60,703 bases of DNA from VGEM01 sp033764265 (lineage in GTDB: Bacteria > Pseudomonadota > Alphaproteobacteria > Rhodospirillales > Rhodospirillaceae). The stretch is taken from assembly GCA_033764265.1 (NCBI GenBank), contig JANRJB010000389.1, positions 1 to 60,703 on the forward strand, given 5' to 3'. The notes under the pieces are model-generated. The model was not told the origin of the DNA. It ran no database searches and was given only the letters and a program-made list of their open reading frames with translations. Positions 16,707 through 27,008 of this stretch are shown piece by piece. Within the stretch, counting starts at the first letter, position 1; each line of letters starts with the position of its first letter. The translations under genes and the position numbers were made by a program.

Positions 16707-17854
16707 ACCTCGCCATGCGCCCATTCGAGCCACGGCAGCAACGCTTCGATGTCGGCGCGCTCCACGGTCGCCCCGCCCCAGATGCGCAAGCCCGGCGGCG
16801 CGTCGCGATAAGCGCCGATGTCGAGCGCCACGCCTTCGGTCTCGAGCAGACCAACCATTTTTTTCGCCGCCTCGGCCTGCTTGTCGGCCGGCAGCGCCGT
16901 AAACCAGTCGGCGGTGATGGTCAGGCAGATCGAAGTGCACGAGCGCGTCTCGGGCTTTTCCGCCAGGAACCCGACCCAGTTCTTTTTCGCCGCCCAGTCG
17001 GCGATGGCTTTCAGGTTCGACTCCGAGCGGGCGATCAGGCCCTTGAGGCCGCCGATGCCTTCCGCCCAGGTCAGGCCGTCGAGAGCGTCTTCCACGCACA
17101 GCATCGAGACGGTGTTGATGGTGTCGCCCTCGAACGGCGCCGGATCGAACTTGCCGCCCTTGGTCAGCCGGAAGATCTTGGGCAGCGGCCACGGCGGGGT
17201 GTAGCTCTCCAGCCGTTCGATCACCCGCGGGGAGATGATCAGCATGCCATGCTGCGCTTCGCCGCCCAGCACCTTCTGCCATGAATACGTGACCACATCG
17301 AGCTTGGGCCACGGCAGGTCCATGGCGAATACCGCCGAAGTGGCGTCGCAGATGGTCAGGCCCTTGCGGTCGTCCTTGATCCAGTCGCCGTTGGCCACGC
17401 GGACGCCCGAGGTTGTGCCGTTCCAGGTGAACACCACGTCGTGATCGAAGTTGACCTGGCTCAGGTCGGGCAATTTGCCGTAGCCCGATTTGATGACGCG
17501 CGCGTCCTTCAACTTCAGCTGCTTGACCACGTCGGTCACCCAGCCCTCGCCGAAGCTTTCCCAGGCCAGCATGTCCACGGGCCGCGCGCCCAGCAGGTGC
17601 CACAGCATCATTTCCACCGCGCCGGTGTCAGAGGCGGGCACGATGGCGATCTTGTAGTCGGCCGGCACACCGAGGATTGACCGGGTCTTGTCGAGCACGG
17701 CCTTGATGCGCGCCTTGGCCGGCTTGGCGCGGTGCGAGCGGCCGACCAGCGCGCCCTTGAGCGCGTCGAGCGTCCAGCCCGGCCGCTTGGCGCAGGGACC
17801 CGACGAAAAGTAAGGACGCGCCGGGCGCACCGACGGCTTGGGACTGGCGGTCAT
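16694..17854 (-). CDS. serC: Phosphoserine aminotransferase
   Basis: Transfers an amino group from glutamate to 3-phosphohydroxypyruvate; PLP enzyme of serine synthesis. The sequence starts MTASPKPSVRPARPYFSSGPCAKRPGW, and has the substrate segment VGRSHRAK, PLP-binding TSAVFAMDLPWPKLDVV and the Schiff-base lysine in YSWQKVLGGEAQHGM. This is the long alphaproteobacterial/Methanosarcina-type SerC (about 386 residues). ATG 17854 is chosen over an upstream frame extension because a promoter lies 74 bp before it. Forms a pathway pair with serA downstream. Confidence 0.95.
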   Translation of the reverse strand: MTASPKPSVRPARPYFSSGPCAKRPGWTLDALKGALVGRSHRAKPAKARIKAVLDKTRSILGVPADYKIAIVPASDTGAVEMMLWHLLGARPVDMLAWESFGEGWVTDVVKQLKLKDARVIKSGYGKLPDLSQVNFDHDVVFTWNGTTSGVRVANGDWIKDDRKGLTICDATSAVFAMDLPWPKLDVVTYSWQKVLGGEAQHGMLIISPRVIERLESYTPPWPLPKIFRLTKGGKFDPAPFEGDTINTVSMLCVEDALDGLTWAEGIGGLKGLIARSESNLKAIADWAAKKNWVGFLAEKPETRSCTSICLTITADWFTALPADKQAEAAKKMVGLLETEGVALDIGAYRDAPPGLRIWGGATVERADIEALLPWLEWAHGEVKSA

Positions 17855-17927
17855 GGCAGACGATCTTTCGTGGCTGATGGGGCTGAGCGTGGCGAAGGGG
17901 GGCGGAATGCCCCCGGAAAGGGCGCGG

Positions 17928-17956
17928 AGTTTAGAAACCGCTCCCAGACCCGTCAA
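17928..17956 (-). promoter_or_regulatory. Candidate sigma-70 promoter for serC
   Basis: Minus strand TTGACG, 17-base spacer, TAAACT: a near-consensus housekeeping promoter 74 bp upstream of the serC ATG. The gap to the gene has a short run of C-rich inverted sequence (GGGGGCATTCCGCCCCC) that might form a leader hairpin. Found by eye. Confidence 0.6.
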
Positions 17957-17971
17957 TTGCCGGGAAATCAG

Positions 17972-18778
17972 CTATTTCGGGGGAAATTCGCGCACGGTAT
18001 GGGCGTGGTCGAGCGGTCCGTGACCGGCCCCGAGGTTGGGCGCGGAGGCCAGCGCGGCACGGACGTAGGCCCGCGCCCGCGCCACCGCTGACGCCAGGTC
18101 CAGGCCCTGGGCCAGGCCGGTGGCGATCGCCGAGGCCAGGGTGCAGCCGGTACCGTGGGTCGAACGGGTGTCGATGCGCAGATCCTCGAACCTGATCACA
18201 TCGTCGGCCGTGATCAACAGGTCGACGACGCGCGCGCCGTCGAGATGCCCGCCCTTGAGCAGCGTCGCCCCGGCGCCGAGCGACCGCAGCGCCGGCACAG
18301 CGGCCTTCATGTCGGTCTCGGTGGCGATGGTCCGGCCGCACATCGCCGCGGCCTCCGGCAGATTGGGCGTGACGAGGGTCGCGCCGCGAACCAGACGGGC
18401 GATCAGCGCGGTGGTCGCGGTCTCGGCCAACAGGGCCTGCCCGCCCTTGGCGCGCATCACCGGGTCGACCACCCGCGGGACGCCCGGTGCATGGCGGGCG
18501 AGCGCATCGGCCACGGCGTCGATCACGGCGGCATCGGCCAGCATGCCGGTCTTGATGGCGTCGGCGCCGATGTCCGACATCACCACCTCGATCTGCTTTT
18601 GAACGAATGCCGGCGCCACCCCATGCACGCCGAACACGCCGAGGGTGTTCTGGGCGGTCAGCGCGGTCACCGCGGTCGCAGCGAACCCGTTGAGGCAGGT
18701 GACCGCCTTGATGTCGGCCTGGATGCCGGCGCCGCCGCCGGAATCCGAACCCGCGACGATAAGCACCCGGCCGCGCAC
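17972..18778 (-). CDS. thiD: Hydroxymethylpyrimidine/phosphomethylpyrimidine kinase
   Basis: Phosphorylates HMP and HMP-P to HMP-PP for thiamin synthesis; ribokinase fold. Motifs: VAGSDSGGGAGIQADIKA at the N-terminus, ALTAQNTLGV, DPVMRAKGG, TLVTPNLPEA and the anion-hole/ATP motif STHGTGCTLASAIA. 268 residues. Starts with GTG 18778 (MRGRVLIVAGSDS), 13 bp after the glmM stop, so it is in an operon with glmM. thiE is elsewhere in the window on the other strand. Confidence 0.95.
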   Translation of the reverse strand: MRGRVLIVAGSDSGGGAGIQADIKAVTCLNGFAATAVTALTAQNTLGVFGVHGVAPAFVQKQIEVVMSDIGADAIKTGMLADAAVIDAVADALARHAPGVPRVVDPVMRAKGGQALLAETATTALIARLVRGATLVTPNLPEAAAMCGRTIATETDMKAAVPALRSLGAGATLLKGGHLDGARVVDLLITADDVIRFEDLRIDTRSTHGTGCTLASAIATGLAQGLDLASAVARARAYVRAALASAPNLGAGHGPLDHAHTVREFPPK

Positions 18779-18791
18779 GGCGTTTGGCTCC

Positions 18792-20153
18792 TCAGGCCGC
18801 GGCGCGCGAGATCACGCCGGCCAGCGAATCCACCAGCGCGTCCACCGCGCCGGCGTCGTCGCCCTCGACCATGATGCGAATGACCGGCTCGGTGCCCGAC
18901 TTGCGGATGAGAAGCCGGCCCTTGCCGTTCAGCGCGCGTTCGCCGTCGGAAATCGCCCGTTTGACATCCGACAGGGCGAGCACGTCGTCCGGGTTGGCGC
19001 CATTGGCCAACCGCACGTTCTTGAGCTTCTGCGGCACCGGGTCGAACACTCTCAAGACCTCGCTGGCGGGGCGCTTGCCGTCCACCAGCGCGGCCAGCAC
19101 CTGCAGCGCGGCGATGACGCCGTCACCGGTGGTGGCGTGCTGGCCCATGACGATGTGCCCGGACTGCTCGCCGCCCAGGTTGAAACCACCCTTGCGCATT
19201 TCCTCGACGACATAGCGATCGCCGACCTTGGTGCGCCGCAGTTGAAGGCCAAGCGAGGCCAGACGCCGTTCCAGCCCCAGATTGCTCATCACCGTGGCCA
19301 CCACCGCATCGCCCGCCAACTCTCCACGGTTCTTCCAGGTCGCGGCGATCAGGCCCAGGACCTGGTCGCCGTCGATCAGGTTGCCGTGCTCGTCGCTGAA
19401 GATCACACGGTCGGCGTCGCCGTCCAGCGCGATGCCCAGGTTGGCGTTGTGGCTGACCACCATCTCGCGCATGCGATCGGGCTGCGTGGAACCGCAACCG
19501 CGATTGATGTTGAACCCGTCGGGGTCGACGCCGACCTTGACGACTTCGGCGCCCAGTTCCCAGAACACCGCCGGGGCGACCTTGTAGGCCGCACCGTTGG
19601 CGCAATCCACCACTAGCTTCAGACCGTCCAGGCGCATGCCGCGCGGAAACGTGCTCTTGGCGAACTCGATGTAGCGCCCTGCTGCGTCTTCCAGCCGGCG
19701 CGTACGACCCAGCTTATCGGGTGCGGCGCGCACCTCGGCCAGGTCGCTCTCCATTAAGGCCTCGATCTCCTCTTCGATGGCGTCGGACAGCTTAAAGCCA
19801 TCGGGTCCGAACAGTTTGATGCCGTTGTCCTGATAGGGGTTGTGCGAAGCCGAGATCATCACCCCCAGGTCGGCGCGCAGCGAGCGCGTCAGCATGGCGA
19901 TGCCCGGCGTGGGGATCGGGCCCATGATCACCACGTCCATGCCGACGGCGATGAAGCCCGCGGTCAGCGCCGGTTCCAGCATATAGCCCGACAGCCGCGT
20001 ATCCTTGCCGATCACGACCGTGTGCCGCCGCGGCGTGCGGGTGAAATACTTGCCGGCCGCCTTGCCCAGCCGCATCGCCGTGGTCGCCGTGATCGGCTCG
20101 CTGTTCGACAAGCCACGCACGCCGTCGGTCCCGAAAAATCGCCTGCCGGCCAT
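18792..20153 (-). CDS. glmM: Phosphoglucosamine mutase
   Basis: Interconverts glucosamine-6-P and glucosamine-1-P on the route to UDP-GlcNAc for peptidoglycan and lipid A. 453 residues with N-terminal RRFFGTDGVRG, the phosphoserine loop MISASHNPYQDNGIK (active Ser in ASHNP), the metal loop ALDGDADRV, the sugar loop GGEQSGH and the phosphate-binding RKSGTEPVIRIM. Lies between folP and thiD on the same strand, 101 bp after folP; the ftsH-folP-glmM order is conserved widely. Confidence 0.97.
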   Translation of the reverse strand: MAGRRFFGTDGVRGLSNSEPITATTAMRLGKAAGKYFTRTPRRHTVVIGKDTRLSGYMLEPALTAGFIAVGMDVVIMGPIPTPGIAMLTRSLRADLGVMISASHNPYQDNGIKLFGPDGFKLSDAIEEEIEALMESDLAEVRAAPDKLGRTRRLEDAAGRYIEFAKSTFPRGMRLDGLKLVVDCANGAAYKVAPAVFWELGAEVVKVGVDPDGFNINRGCGSTQPDRMREMVVSHNANLGIALDGDADRVIFSDEHGNLIDGDQVLGLIAATWKNRGELAGDAVVATVMSNLGLERRLASLGLQLRRTKVGDRYVVEEMRKGGFNLGGEQSGHIVMGQHATTGDGVIAALQVLAALVDGKRPASEVLRVFDPVPQKLKNVRLANGANPDDVLALSDVKRAISDGERALNGKGRLLIRKSGTEPVIRIMVEGDDAGAVDALVDSLAGVISRAAA

Positions 20154-20254
20154 CGAGCAACCCCTTATCGTCCCGCCGTGCGCTGTTTTCGGCGATGCCC
20201 AACCTTAAATCAAGCTGCGCAAATAGAGCCGGCGTAACCCGATCAGCGACCGGT

Positions 20255-21289
20255 TCAGCCCGCCGACGCCACGCGTTCGGCAATGGCAAAGGCCTGGCGC
20301 GTCTCCGCCACGTCGTGAACCCGCAGAAACTGGACACCATGCCGGGCCGCGTGAAGCGCGACCGCCACCGAACCGGCCAGACGAGCCCCGGGCGGTTCGC
20401 CGCGACTCCAGCGGCCGATGAAACCCTTGCGCGATGCGCCCACCACCACCGGGCATCCGAGTCCGTGAAACAGCGCCAGGTGATCCAAGACCTGGGCGAC
20501 GTGCAGGTCGTTTTGACCGAAACCGATGCCCGGGTCGACCGCGATGCGATCCGCCGCGATCCCGGCCTCGCGCGCCGCCGCGATCCGAGCCGCCAGGACA
20601 TCGAAGATATCGCCTGGCGCCCAAACATAGCGGGGATCGGCCTGCATGGTGCGCGGCTCGCCCTGCATGTGCATCAGGATCGCCGCAACGCCCCGCGACG
20701 CGACGAGGCGACGCGCGGCCGGGTCCGCCAGCGCGGTTACGTCGTTGACGATCCGGGCGCCGGCGTCGATGGCGGCCGCCATGGTTGCGGCATGGCGGGT
20801 ATCGATCGACACCAGGGCGCCCGCCTCGGCCAGGGCACGCACCACCGGCAGCACGCGGCGTCGTTCCTCATCCGGATCGATGGGCGCCGCGCCCGGGCGC
20901 GTGGATTCTCCGCCGATATCGAGAATGTCCGCGCCCGCGTCGCGCATGGCGAGCCCGTGAGCCACTGCCGCGCCGGTATCGGCGAACCGCCCGCCGTCGG
21001 AAAAACTGTCGGGCGTGACGTTGACCACGCCCAAGAGCCGCGCGCGACCAAGCTCCAAACCGGCAAAGGCGGGCCGCGCGGCGGACAAGGCGTTCGGCGC
21101 AGTGCCGTCGGCCGGCACGATTTCGGCCTCGCGTCGGCCATCGGGATGCGGGCGCGTGCGCTCGAGCAGGGTGAATGCACGCGCCGCCCCGCACAGCGGC
21201 CGGGCGCGGCCGGCGGCGACCGCCGCGACGGCGACCGCGCCCTCGCACAGGCCGCGTGGGGTCAGGTAGGTACGGGTTGCCTCGGACAT
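20255..21289 (-). CDS. folP: Dihydropteroate synthase
   Basis: Condenses 6-hydroxymethyl-dihydropterin pyrophosphate with p-aminobenzoate; target of sulfonamides. Pterin-binding TIM barrel motifs: LLGVVNVTPDSFSDGG, ADILDIGGESTRPGA, RIVNDVTAL, AVDPGIGFGQN and VVVGASRKGFIG. About 344 residues, longer than E. coli FolP because of an N-terminal extension of about 80 residues of unclear role. Start ATG 21289 (MSEATRTYLTPRG). Separated from ftsH by a strong terminator. Confidence 0.95.
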   Translation of the reverse strand: MSEATRTYLTPRGLCEGAVAVAAVAAGRARPLCGAARAFTLLERTRPHPDGRREAEIVPADGTAPNALSAARPAFAGLELGRARLLGVVNVTPDSFSDGGRFADTGAAVAHGLAMRDAGADILDIGGESTRPGAAPIDPDEERRRVLPVVRALAEAGALVSIDTRHAATMAAAIDAGARIVNDVTALADPAARRLVASRGVAAILMHMQGEPRTMQADPRYVWAPGDIFDVLAARIAAAREAGIAADRIAVDPGIGFGQNDLHVAQVLDHLALFHGLGCPVVVGASRKGFIGRWSRGEPPGARLAGSVAVALHAARHGVQFLRVHDVAETRQAFAIAERVASAG

Positions 21290-21319
21290 GCTCGGGATCG
21301 GCGGTCTGCCCACAAACGC

Positions 21320-21349
21320 AAAGGCCCTGCCGCGAACGGCAGGGCCTTT
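21320..21349 (-). terminator. Rho-independent terminator after ftsH
   Basis: Perfect 12-bp stem AAAGGCCCTGCC/GGCAGGGCCTTT with a six-base loop, 22 bp past the ftsH stop. The minus-strand copy ends CCTTTGCGTTTG. The AAA/TTT ends make it usable in both directions, but only ftsH ends here. Confidence 0.85.
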
Positions 21350-21371
21350 ATGACTGAACGGAACGGCCGCG

Positions 21372-23300
<1,929 letters not shown>

Positions 23301-23393
23301 GGGCGTTGTCCTTTGTCGGGGAGCGGGCGTCGCCAGACCGCAAATTCTGCTCGGTCCGCGGCCGCATCCCGTTGTCTTCGCATGTTCATTGAG

Positions 23394-23422
23394 ATAGTGC
23401 GCCAAGCGTCCGGCGCAAGCAA
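23394..23422 (-). promoter_or_regulatory. Candidate ftsH promoter
   Basis: Minus strand TTGCTT, 17-base spacer, CACTAT, about 95 bp upstream of the TTG start. It is weaker than consensus. FtsH is often heat-shock controlled in alphaproteobacteria, but I do not see a clear sigma-32 -10 box. Confidence 0.4.
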
Positions 23423-23475
23423 AGTGTTTGTGGCCGCCCCGCGCACGGGCTTTGACACATTATTGCCGGCCACGA

Positions 23476-24858
23476 TCACGTTGGCGCGATTTCGAACACG
23501 CCGACCCGTTCGATGGCCGCGGGCGGCACCAGGTTCGTCACGCCGAAGCGCCACCCGGCGTTCGTCGCGCGTTGCGTGATGACATCCGCATGGGGTACGG
23601 CGACCACGCCCTGATCGTCGCAGATCGCCGGCAGCGCGCGGCGCAACACCGCGGCGATGTCGGCGACCGGTGAGTCGGCGCAGAGGCTCTTCACAGCCAG
23701 CCAGACCTCGCTCGAGAGCGGCACGACACGACACACCGGCGGAAGGTTGGCGAGATCCGGCACGTGCCACGTCAGCCGGAATCGGCCGTCCCAGTCGAGC
23801 GTCGAATTGGGTGCGAGGACGACGGGCATCGCGATGCGCGCGGCTTCCCGGCAGATGCTGAGCGTGTCGCCAGCCCGCGCGACCAGACAGCCGTGGACCG
23901 TGCGCCGGACGCGTTCATGGTCGCACAGGTCCCGGGCGGCACGCGCCAGCACCGCAAAGCGCGGGCCATAGGTTTGCCCGCCGACCGCCGATAACACCGC
24001 GGCCAGCGCGCGCAACCGGATTTCGTCGGCGGCGTCGAACAGGCGCGACGCGGACATGGTGACGCCGCCGAAATCGTCCCACAGGCAGGCGCGCCGGATC
24101 AGCCGACCAACCTCGCGATCGATGGCGGCCTGGGCGCGCGCCAGATGCGCAACCGTGGCCACCAGCCGCTCGGCGCTCAATCCCTCGCGCGCGAGCAGAT
24201 CGCGGGCGACGCGAAACCGCACGCGCTGCGAGCGGGCGTCGGTGTTGTCGGGGTCCTCGACCCAGCCCTGGCGGGCGGCGGCACAGGTCGCAATCAGACG
24301 TGCCCGCGCGAACCCGAGCAGCGGGCGGATCAGCGTCACGCCGTCGCGGCGGCTGGCGGGGGCGATCGACGCCAGGCCATCGAGCCCGCTGCCGCGGGCC
24401 AGCCGCATCAGGAAGGTTTCGGCCTGGTCGTCGGCCTGATGTCCCAGCGCCAGATGGTCGACGGCTTGTGCGCGGCACCAGCCCAGCAGCAACCGATAGC
24501 GCGCTGCGCGCGCCGCCGTTTCGTAGCTGCCGGAGCGGCCGCTTACGGCGGGGCCGTCCGTCCAAACCAGGGTCTGCGATGCGATGCCCTGCGCGGCCAG
24601 CCTGGCGGCCGTATCTGCTGCGTCGGCGGCGGAGTTTGACCGCAGGCCGTGATCGACGATCAGGGCCGTCAGCGGCACGTTGCGCGCGGCGCACCAGCGC
24701 GCGGCCAGTAACGCCAGCGCCATGCTGTCGACGCCGCCCGAAACCGCCACGGCAAGCCGCGCCACACCGTCGGCGCCGCAGCCCGACATCGCGGCGGCAA
24801 AAGCGTCCGCGTCGACCGCTGCGCTACTCGGATCAGACGTGGCCGGACTCAGGCGCAC
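23476..24858 (-). CDS. tilS: tRNA(Ile)-lysidine synthase
   Basis: Attaches lysine to C34 of tRNA-Ile(CAU), switching it to read AUA. N-terminal PP-loop ATPase with VAVSGGVDSMALALL, LIVDHGLRSNSAADA, LALGHQADDQAETFLMRLARGSG, followed by helical and C-terminal tRNA-recognition domains that are poorly conserved. 460 residues. The GTG start overlaps the cpoB stop by 10 bases, so it is translationally coupled to the tol-pal operon, an arrangement frequent in alphaproteobacteria. Confidence 0.93.
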   Translation of the reverse strand: MRLSPATSDPSSAAVDADAFAAAMSGCGADGVARLAVAVSGGVDSMALALLAARWCAARNVPLTALIVDHGLRSNSAADAADTAARLAAQGIASQTLVWTDGPAVSGRSGSYETAARAARYRLLLGWCRAQAVDHLALGHQADDQAETFLMRLARGSGLDGLASIAPASRRDGVTLIRPLLGFARARLIATCAAARQGWVEDPDNTDARSQRVRFRVARDLLAREGLSAERLVATVAHLARAQAAIDREVGRLIRRACLWDDFGGVTMSASRLFDAADEIRLRALAAVLSAVGGQTYGPRFAVLARAARDLCDHERVRRTVHGCLVARAGDTLSICREAARIAMPVVLAPNSTLDWDGRFRLTWHVPDLANLPPVCRVVPLSSEVWLAVKSLCADSPVADIAAVLRRALPAICDDQGVVAVPHADVITQRATNAGWRFGVTNLVPPAAIERVGVFEIAPT

Positions 24859-26099
24859 TTCAGTTTTTGCCGTTCCTGCTGCGCGCCGCGTCGGATTTGA
24901 TCGTTCGCGTCGGGGTATTCCTTGGTCAGACGCGACAGCGCGGTGCAGGCTTCCTTGGTCTGGCCCAGGTTGGCCAGCGACATGCCCAGCTTGAGCAGGT
25001 TGTCGGGGCCTTTGTTGCTTTTGGGATACTTCTGGTAGCCGTTCATGAACTCGATCACGGACTTCTGATAGTCGCCGCGCACGTAATGGGTTTCGCCCAG
25101 CCAGTATTGGGCATTACCGGCCAGCGGGTCGTTGGGGAAGCGCTTCATGAATTCGCGGAAGCCCGCTTCGGCGCGGGCGAAATCCTGACGCTTCAGGAAA
25201 TCGAAGGCGAAGTCGTACTGCTGCTTCGGCGTGCCCTCGGGCAGGATCACGTCGGCGACGCCGGCCGCGCCCAGGGCCAGCTGGCTTGCGGCCACCGCCC
25301 CCGGATTGGGCGCGGCCAGGGGCGCGGGGGCCGGCTGGGCCGGTGTCTCGGCGACAACGGGGGCCGACATTTGCTGTGACGGATCGGGCGGCAGCGGGCG
25401 GCCCTGGGCATCCACCCGCAACTGCCCGAATCCACCGGGCGCCGCCGGCGCCGCGAATGATGGAGCCGCCGGCGGCAAGGTCGACGGTACGGCCGCCGTC
25501 GCCGCGGGTTGAGCGACAGGCTGCGGCGGACGGGTCATCGGCTGCGACAAGGGGGCGTCAACATCGGGCGCGGCCGACACGGCGGGCGAGCGCGGCGGCA
25601 GTGCCGCACTCGGGGCAACGCCTGGGGCAACGCCCGGGGCCGCGCCTGGCCCCGGCGCGGCGGCGACCGCGCCCGGCACGCCGAGGGCCTGTTCCAGGAC
25701 CGCGAGGCGATAGTTCACATCGTTGGACAGCTGATCGAGACCGCTCGCCATCCGTTGGCTGCGGAAGCTCATCTCTTCGACCTGCCCGGTCAGCTGCTCG
25801 ACCAGTTGCTCGAGCTTCAGGATGCGCAAGCCCAGATCGGTGGGATCCTCGCCGGCCAGGCTGGCCTGGCCTTGGGCCTGGACGTTGCCCAGCCGCGTTT
25901 GCAGGGCTTGAATCGACAATTCGAGCCGGCGCAGGCGGTCTTCAGTCTCGCGTGCGCTTTGCGCCCCGGCCGGTGCCGCGCCGAACGCCAGCAACCCGCC
26001 GGCAAGGGTGGCGGCGCACATCAGGCCCCGCATCCCACCGTTCGCCGTCAATCGGAGCGCACCAAGGGTGCGCAACCCAGCAAGCGCAATCATGTCCAA
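24849..26099 (-). CDS. cpoB: Tol-Pal accessory protein CpoB (YbgF)
   Basis: Periplasmic coordinator of outer-membrane constriction with septal peptidoglycan synthesis. It has a signal peptide ending GAAPAGAQS, an N-terminal coiled coil (ETEDRLRRLELSIQALQTRL), a long Pro/Ala-rich low-complexity linker, then TPR repeats from about residue 290: KQQYDFAFDFLKRQDFARAE, QYWLGETHYVRGDYQKSVIE, NLLKLGMSLANLGQTKEA. 416 residues, longer than E. coli because of the linker. An internal ATG at 26033 (MRGLMCAATLAGG) also gives a good signal peptide and may be the true start. Confidence 0.92.
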   Translation of the reverse strand: MDMIALAGLRTLGALRLTANGGMRGLMCAATLAGGLLAFGAAPAGAQSARETEDRLRRLELSIQALQTRLGNVQAQGQASLAGEDPTDLGLRILKLEQLVEQLTGQVEEMSFRSQRMASGLDQLSNDVNYRLAVLEQALGVPGAVAAAPGPGAAPGVAPGVAPSAALPPRSPAVSAAPDVDAPLSQPMTRPPQPVAQPAATAAVPSTLPPAAPSFAAPAAPGGFGQLRVDAQGRPLPPDPSQQMSAPVVAETPAQPAPAPLAAPNPGAVAASQLALGAAGVADVILPEGTPKQQYDFAFDFLKRQDFARAEAGFREFMKRFPNDPLAGNAQYWLGETHYVRGDYQKSVIEFMNGYQKYPKSNKGPDNLLKLGMSLANLGQTKEACTALSRLTKEYPDANDQIRRGAQQERQKLKCA

Positions 26100-26258
26100 G
26101 CCCCACGCCGTTCACATCCAATGCCACGCGGATCGGGCAACAGTATGGCACATACGTTTGAGGCGCATGTGGCCGCCCCGGACGTTGCCGGTGCGGCCAC
26201 CATGCGCCTCACGCATGTCGGTTCGGACGGCCCGCGACTGCGGGCAGTGCCGAGAGCG

Positions 26259-26750
26259 TTACTGTACGGCCGAAACCCCACGGCGATTCTTGGCCCAGCA
26301 GCTTTCTTCGGAAGCTACGCAGGTCGGGCGCTCTTTGCCGTAGGAAATGGTCTTGACGCGGCTGGCCGCAACGCCCAGCGACACCAGATAGTTCTTCACC
26401 GAGTTGGCGCGGCGTTCGCCGAGGCCGAGGTTGTACTCGCGGGTGCCGCGCTCGTCGGCATGACCTTCGATGGTCAGCGTGCGGGACGGGTTCTGGTTGA
26501 GCCACGCGGCCTGGCCGCGCAGGATGGCCTGGGCGTCGGCGCGCAGGTCGTACTTGTCGAAGTCGAAGTTCACGGTGTTGCCGACGACCTGGTTGAAATA
26601 CTCAACCGAGCTCGGCGCCGGGCCGCTGGCGGCGGCCGGAGCAGACGAGCCCGAACCACCGGTAGAAGTGGCACCGGTGTCCTTCTTGGGCGAGGCGCAG
26701 GCCGCCAGAGCGATGGCGACGATGACAGCACTAATGACGCGGGTTTTCAT
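26259..26750 (-). CDS. pal: Peptidoglycan-associated lipoprotein Pal
   Basis: Outer-membrane lipoprotein that tethers the membrane to peptidoglycan and binds TolB. Start MKTRVISAVIVAIALAAC, a lipoprotein signal with the lipidated Cys18. A Ser/Gly/Ala linker is followed by an OmpA C-terminal domain: VNFDFDKYDLRADAQ, TLTIEGHADERGTREYNLGLGERRA, VKTISYGKERPTC. About 163 residues. Preceded by a hairpin-containing 258-bp gap after tolB, which could carry its own promoter. Confidence 0.96.
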   Translation of the reverse strand: MKTRVISAVIVAIALAACASPKKDTGATSTGGSGSSAPAAASGPAPSSVEYFNQVVGNTVNFDFDKYDLRADAQAILRGQAAWLNQNPSRTLTIEGHADERGTREYNLGLGERRANSVKNYLVSLGVAASRVKTISYGKERPTCVASEESCWAKNRRGVSAVQ

Positions 26751-26825
26751 TTTTATCCCCTGGGTGCACTGGAGTTGACGAGCCGAACCGAACCGAAACC
26801 TGTAAATTTCGGCCTCCTCATACCA

Positions 26826-26850
26826 AAACGCTTGCCGGACGCAAGCGTTT
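26826..26850 (-). other. Hairpin between tolB and pal
   Basis: Perfect 10-bp stem AAACGCTTGC/GCAAGCGTTT with a five-base loop, followed on the minus strand by TTTTGG counting the arm's last bases. It may partly terminate tolB transcripts or protect the abundant pal mRNA. The flanking 26860-27008 stretch is markedly AT-rich for this genome, consistent with a pal promoter, though I could not settle on a pair of boxes. Confidence 0.5.
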
Positions 26851-27008
26851 CTCAAGCGACGAATTCTCTTACAACCCTACAAAAGTGTAAAGATTCCGAT
26901 GTGTTGCAAAAAGGGTTCATTTTCTTTCGTGGGCCTGCCCGGCGACAGACAATGCATCGCAATAAATCGCGCTATGCATAAATATATACTTCGCTATTTA
27001 AATCGAAC

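Noticed and set aside
17855..17927. A serC-motif riboswitch-like leader
   Set aside because: A GC-rich inverted sequence is present, but I could not match it to the known alphaproteobacterial serC leader structure by eye.
24300..26981. Long plus-strand frames antisense to tilS, cpoB and pal
   Set aside because: Shadows of strongly identified genes on the other strand.
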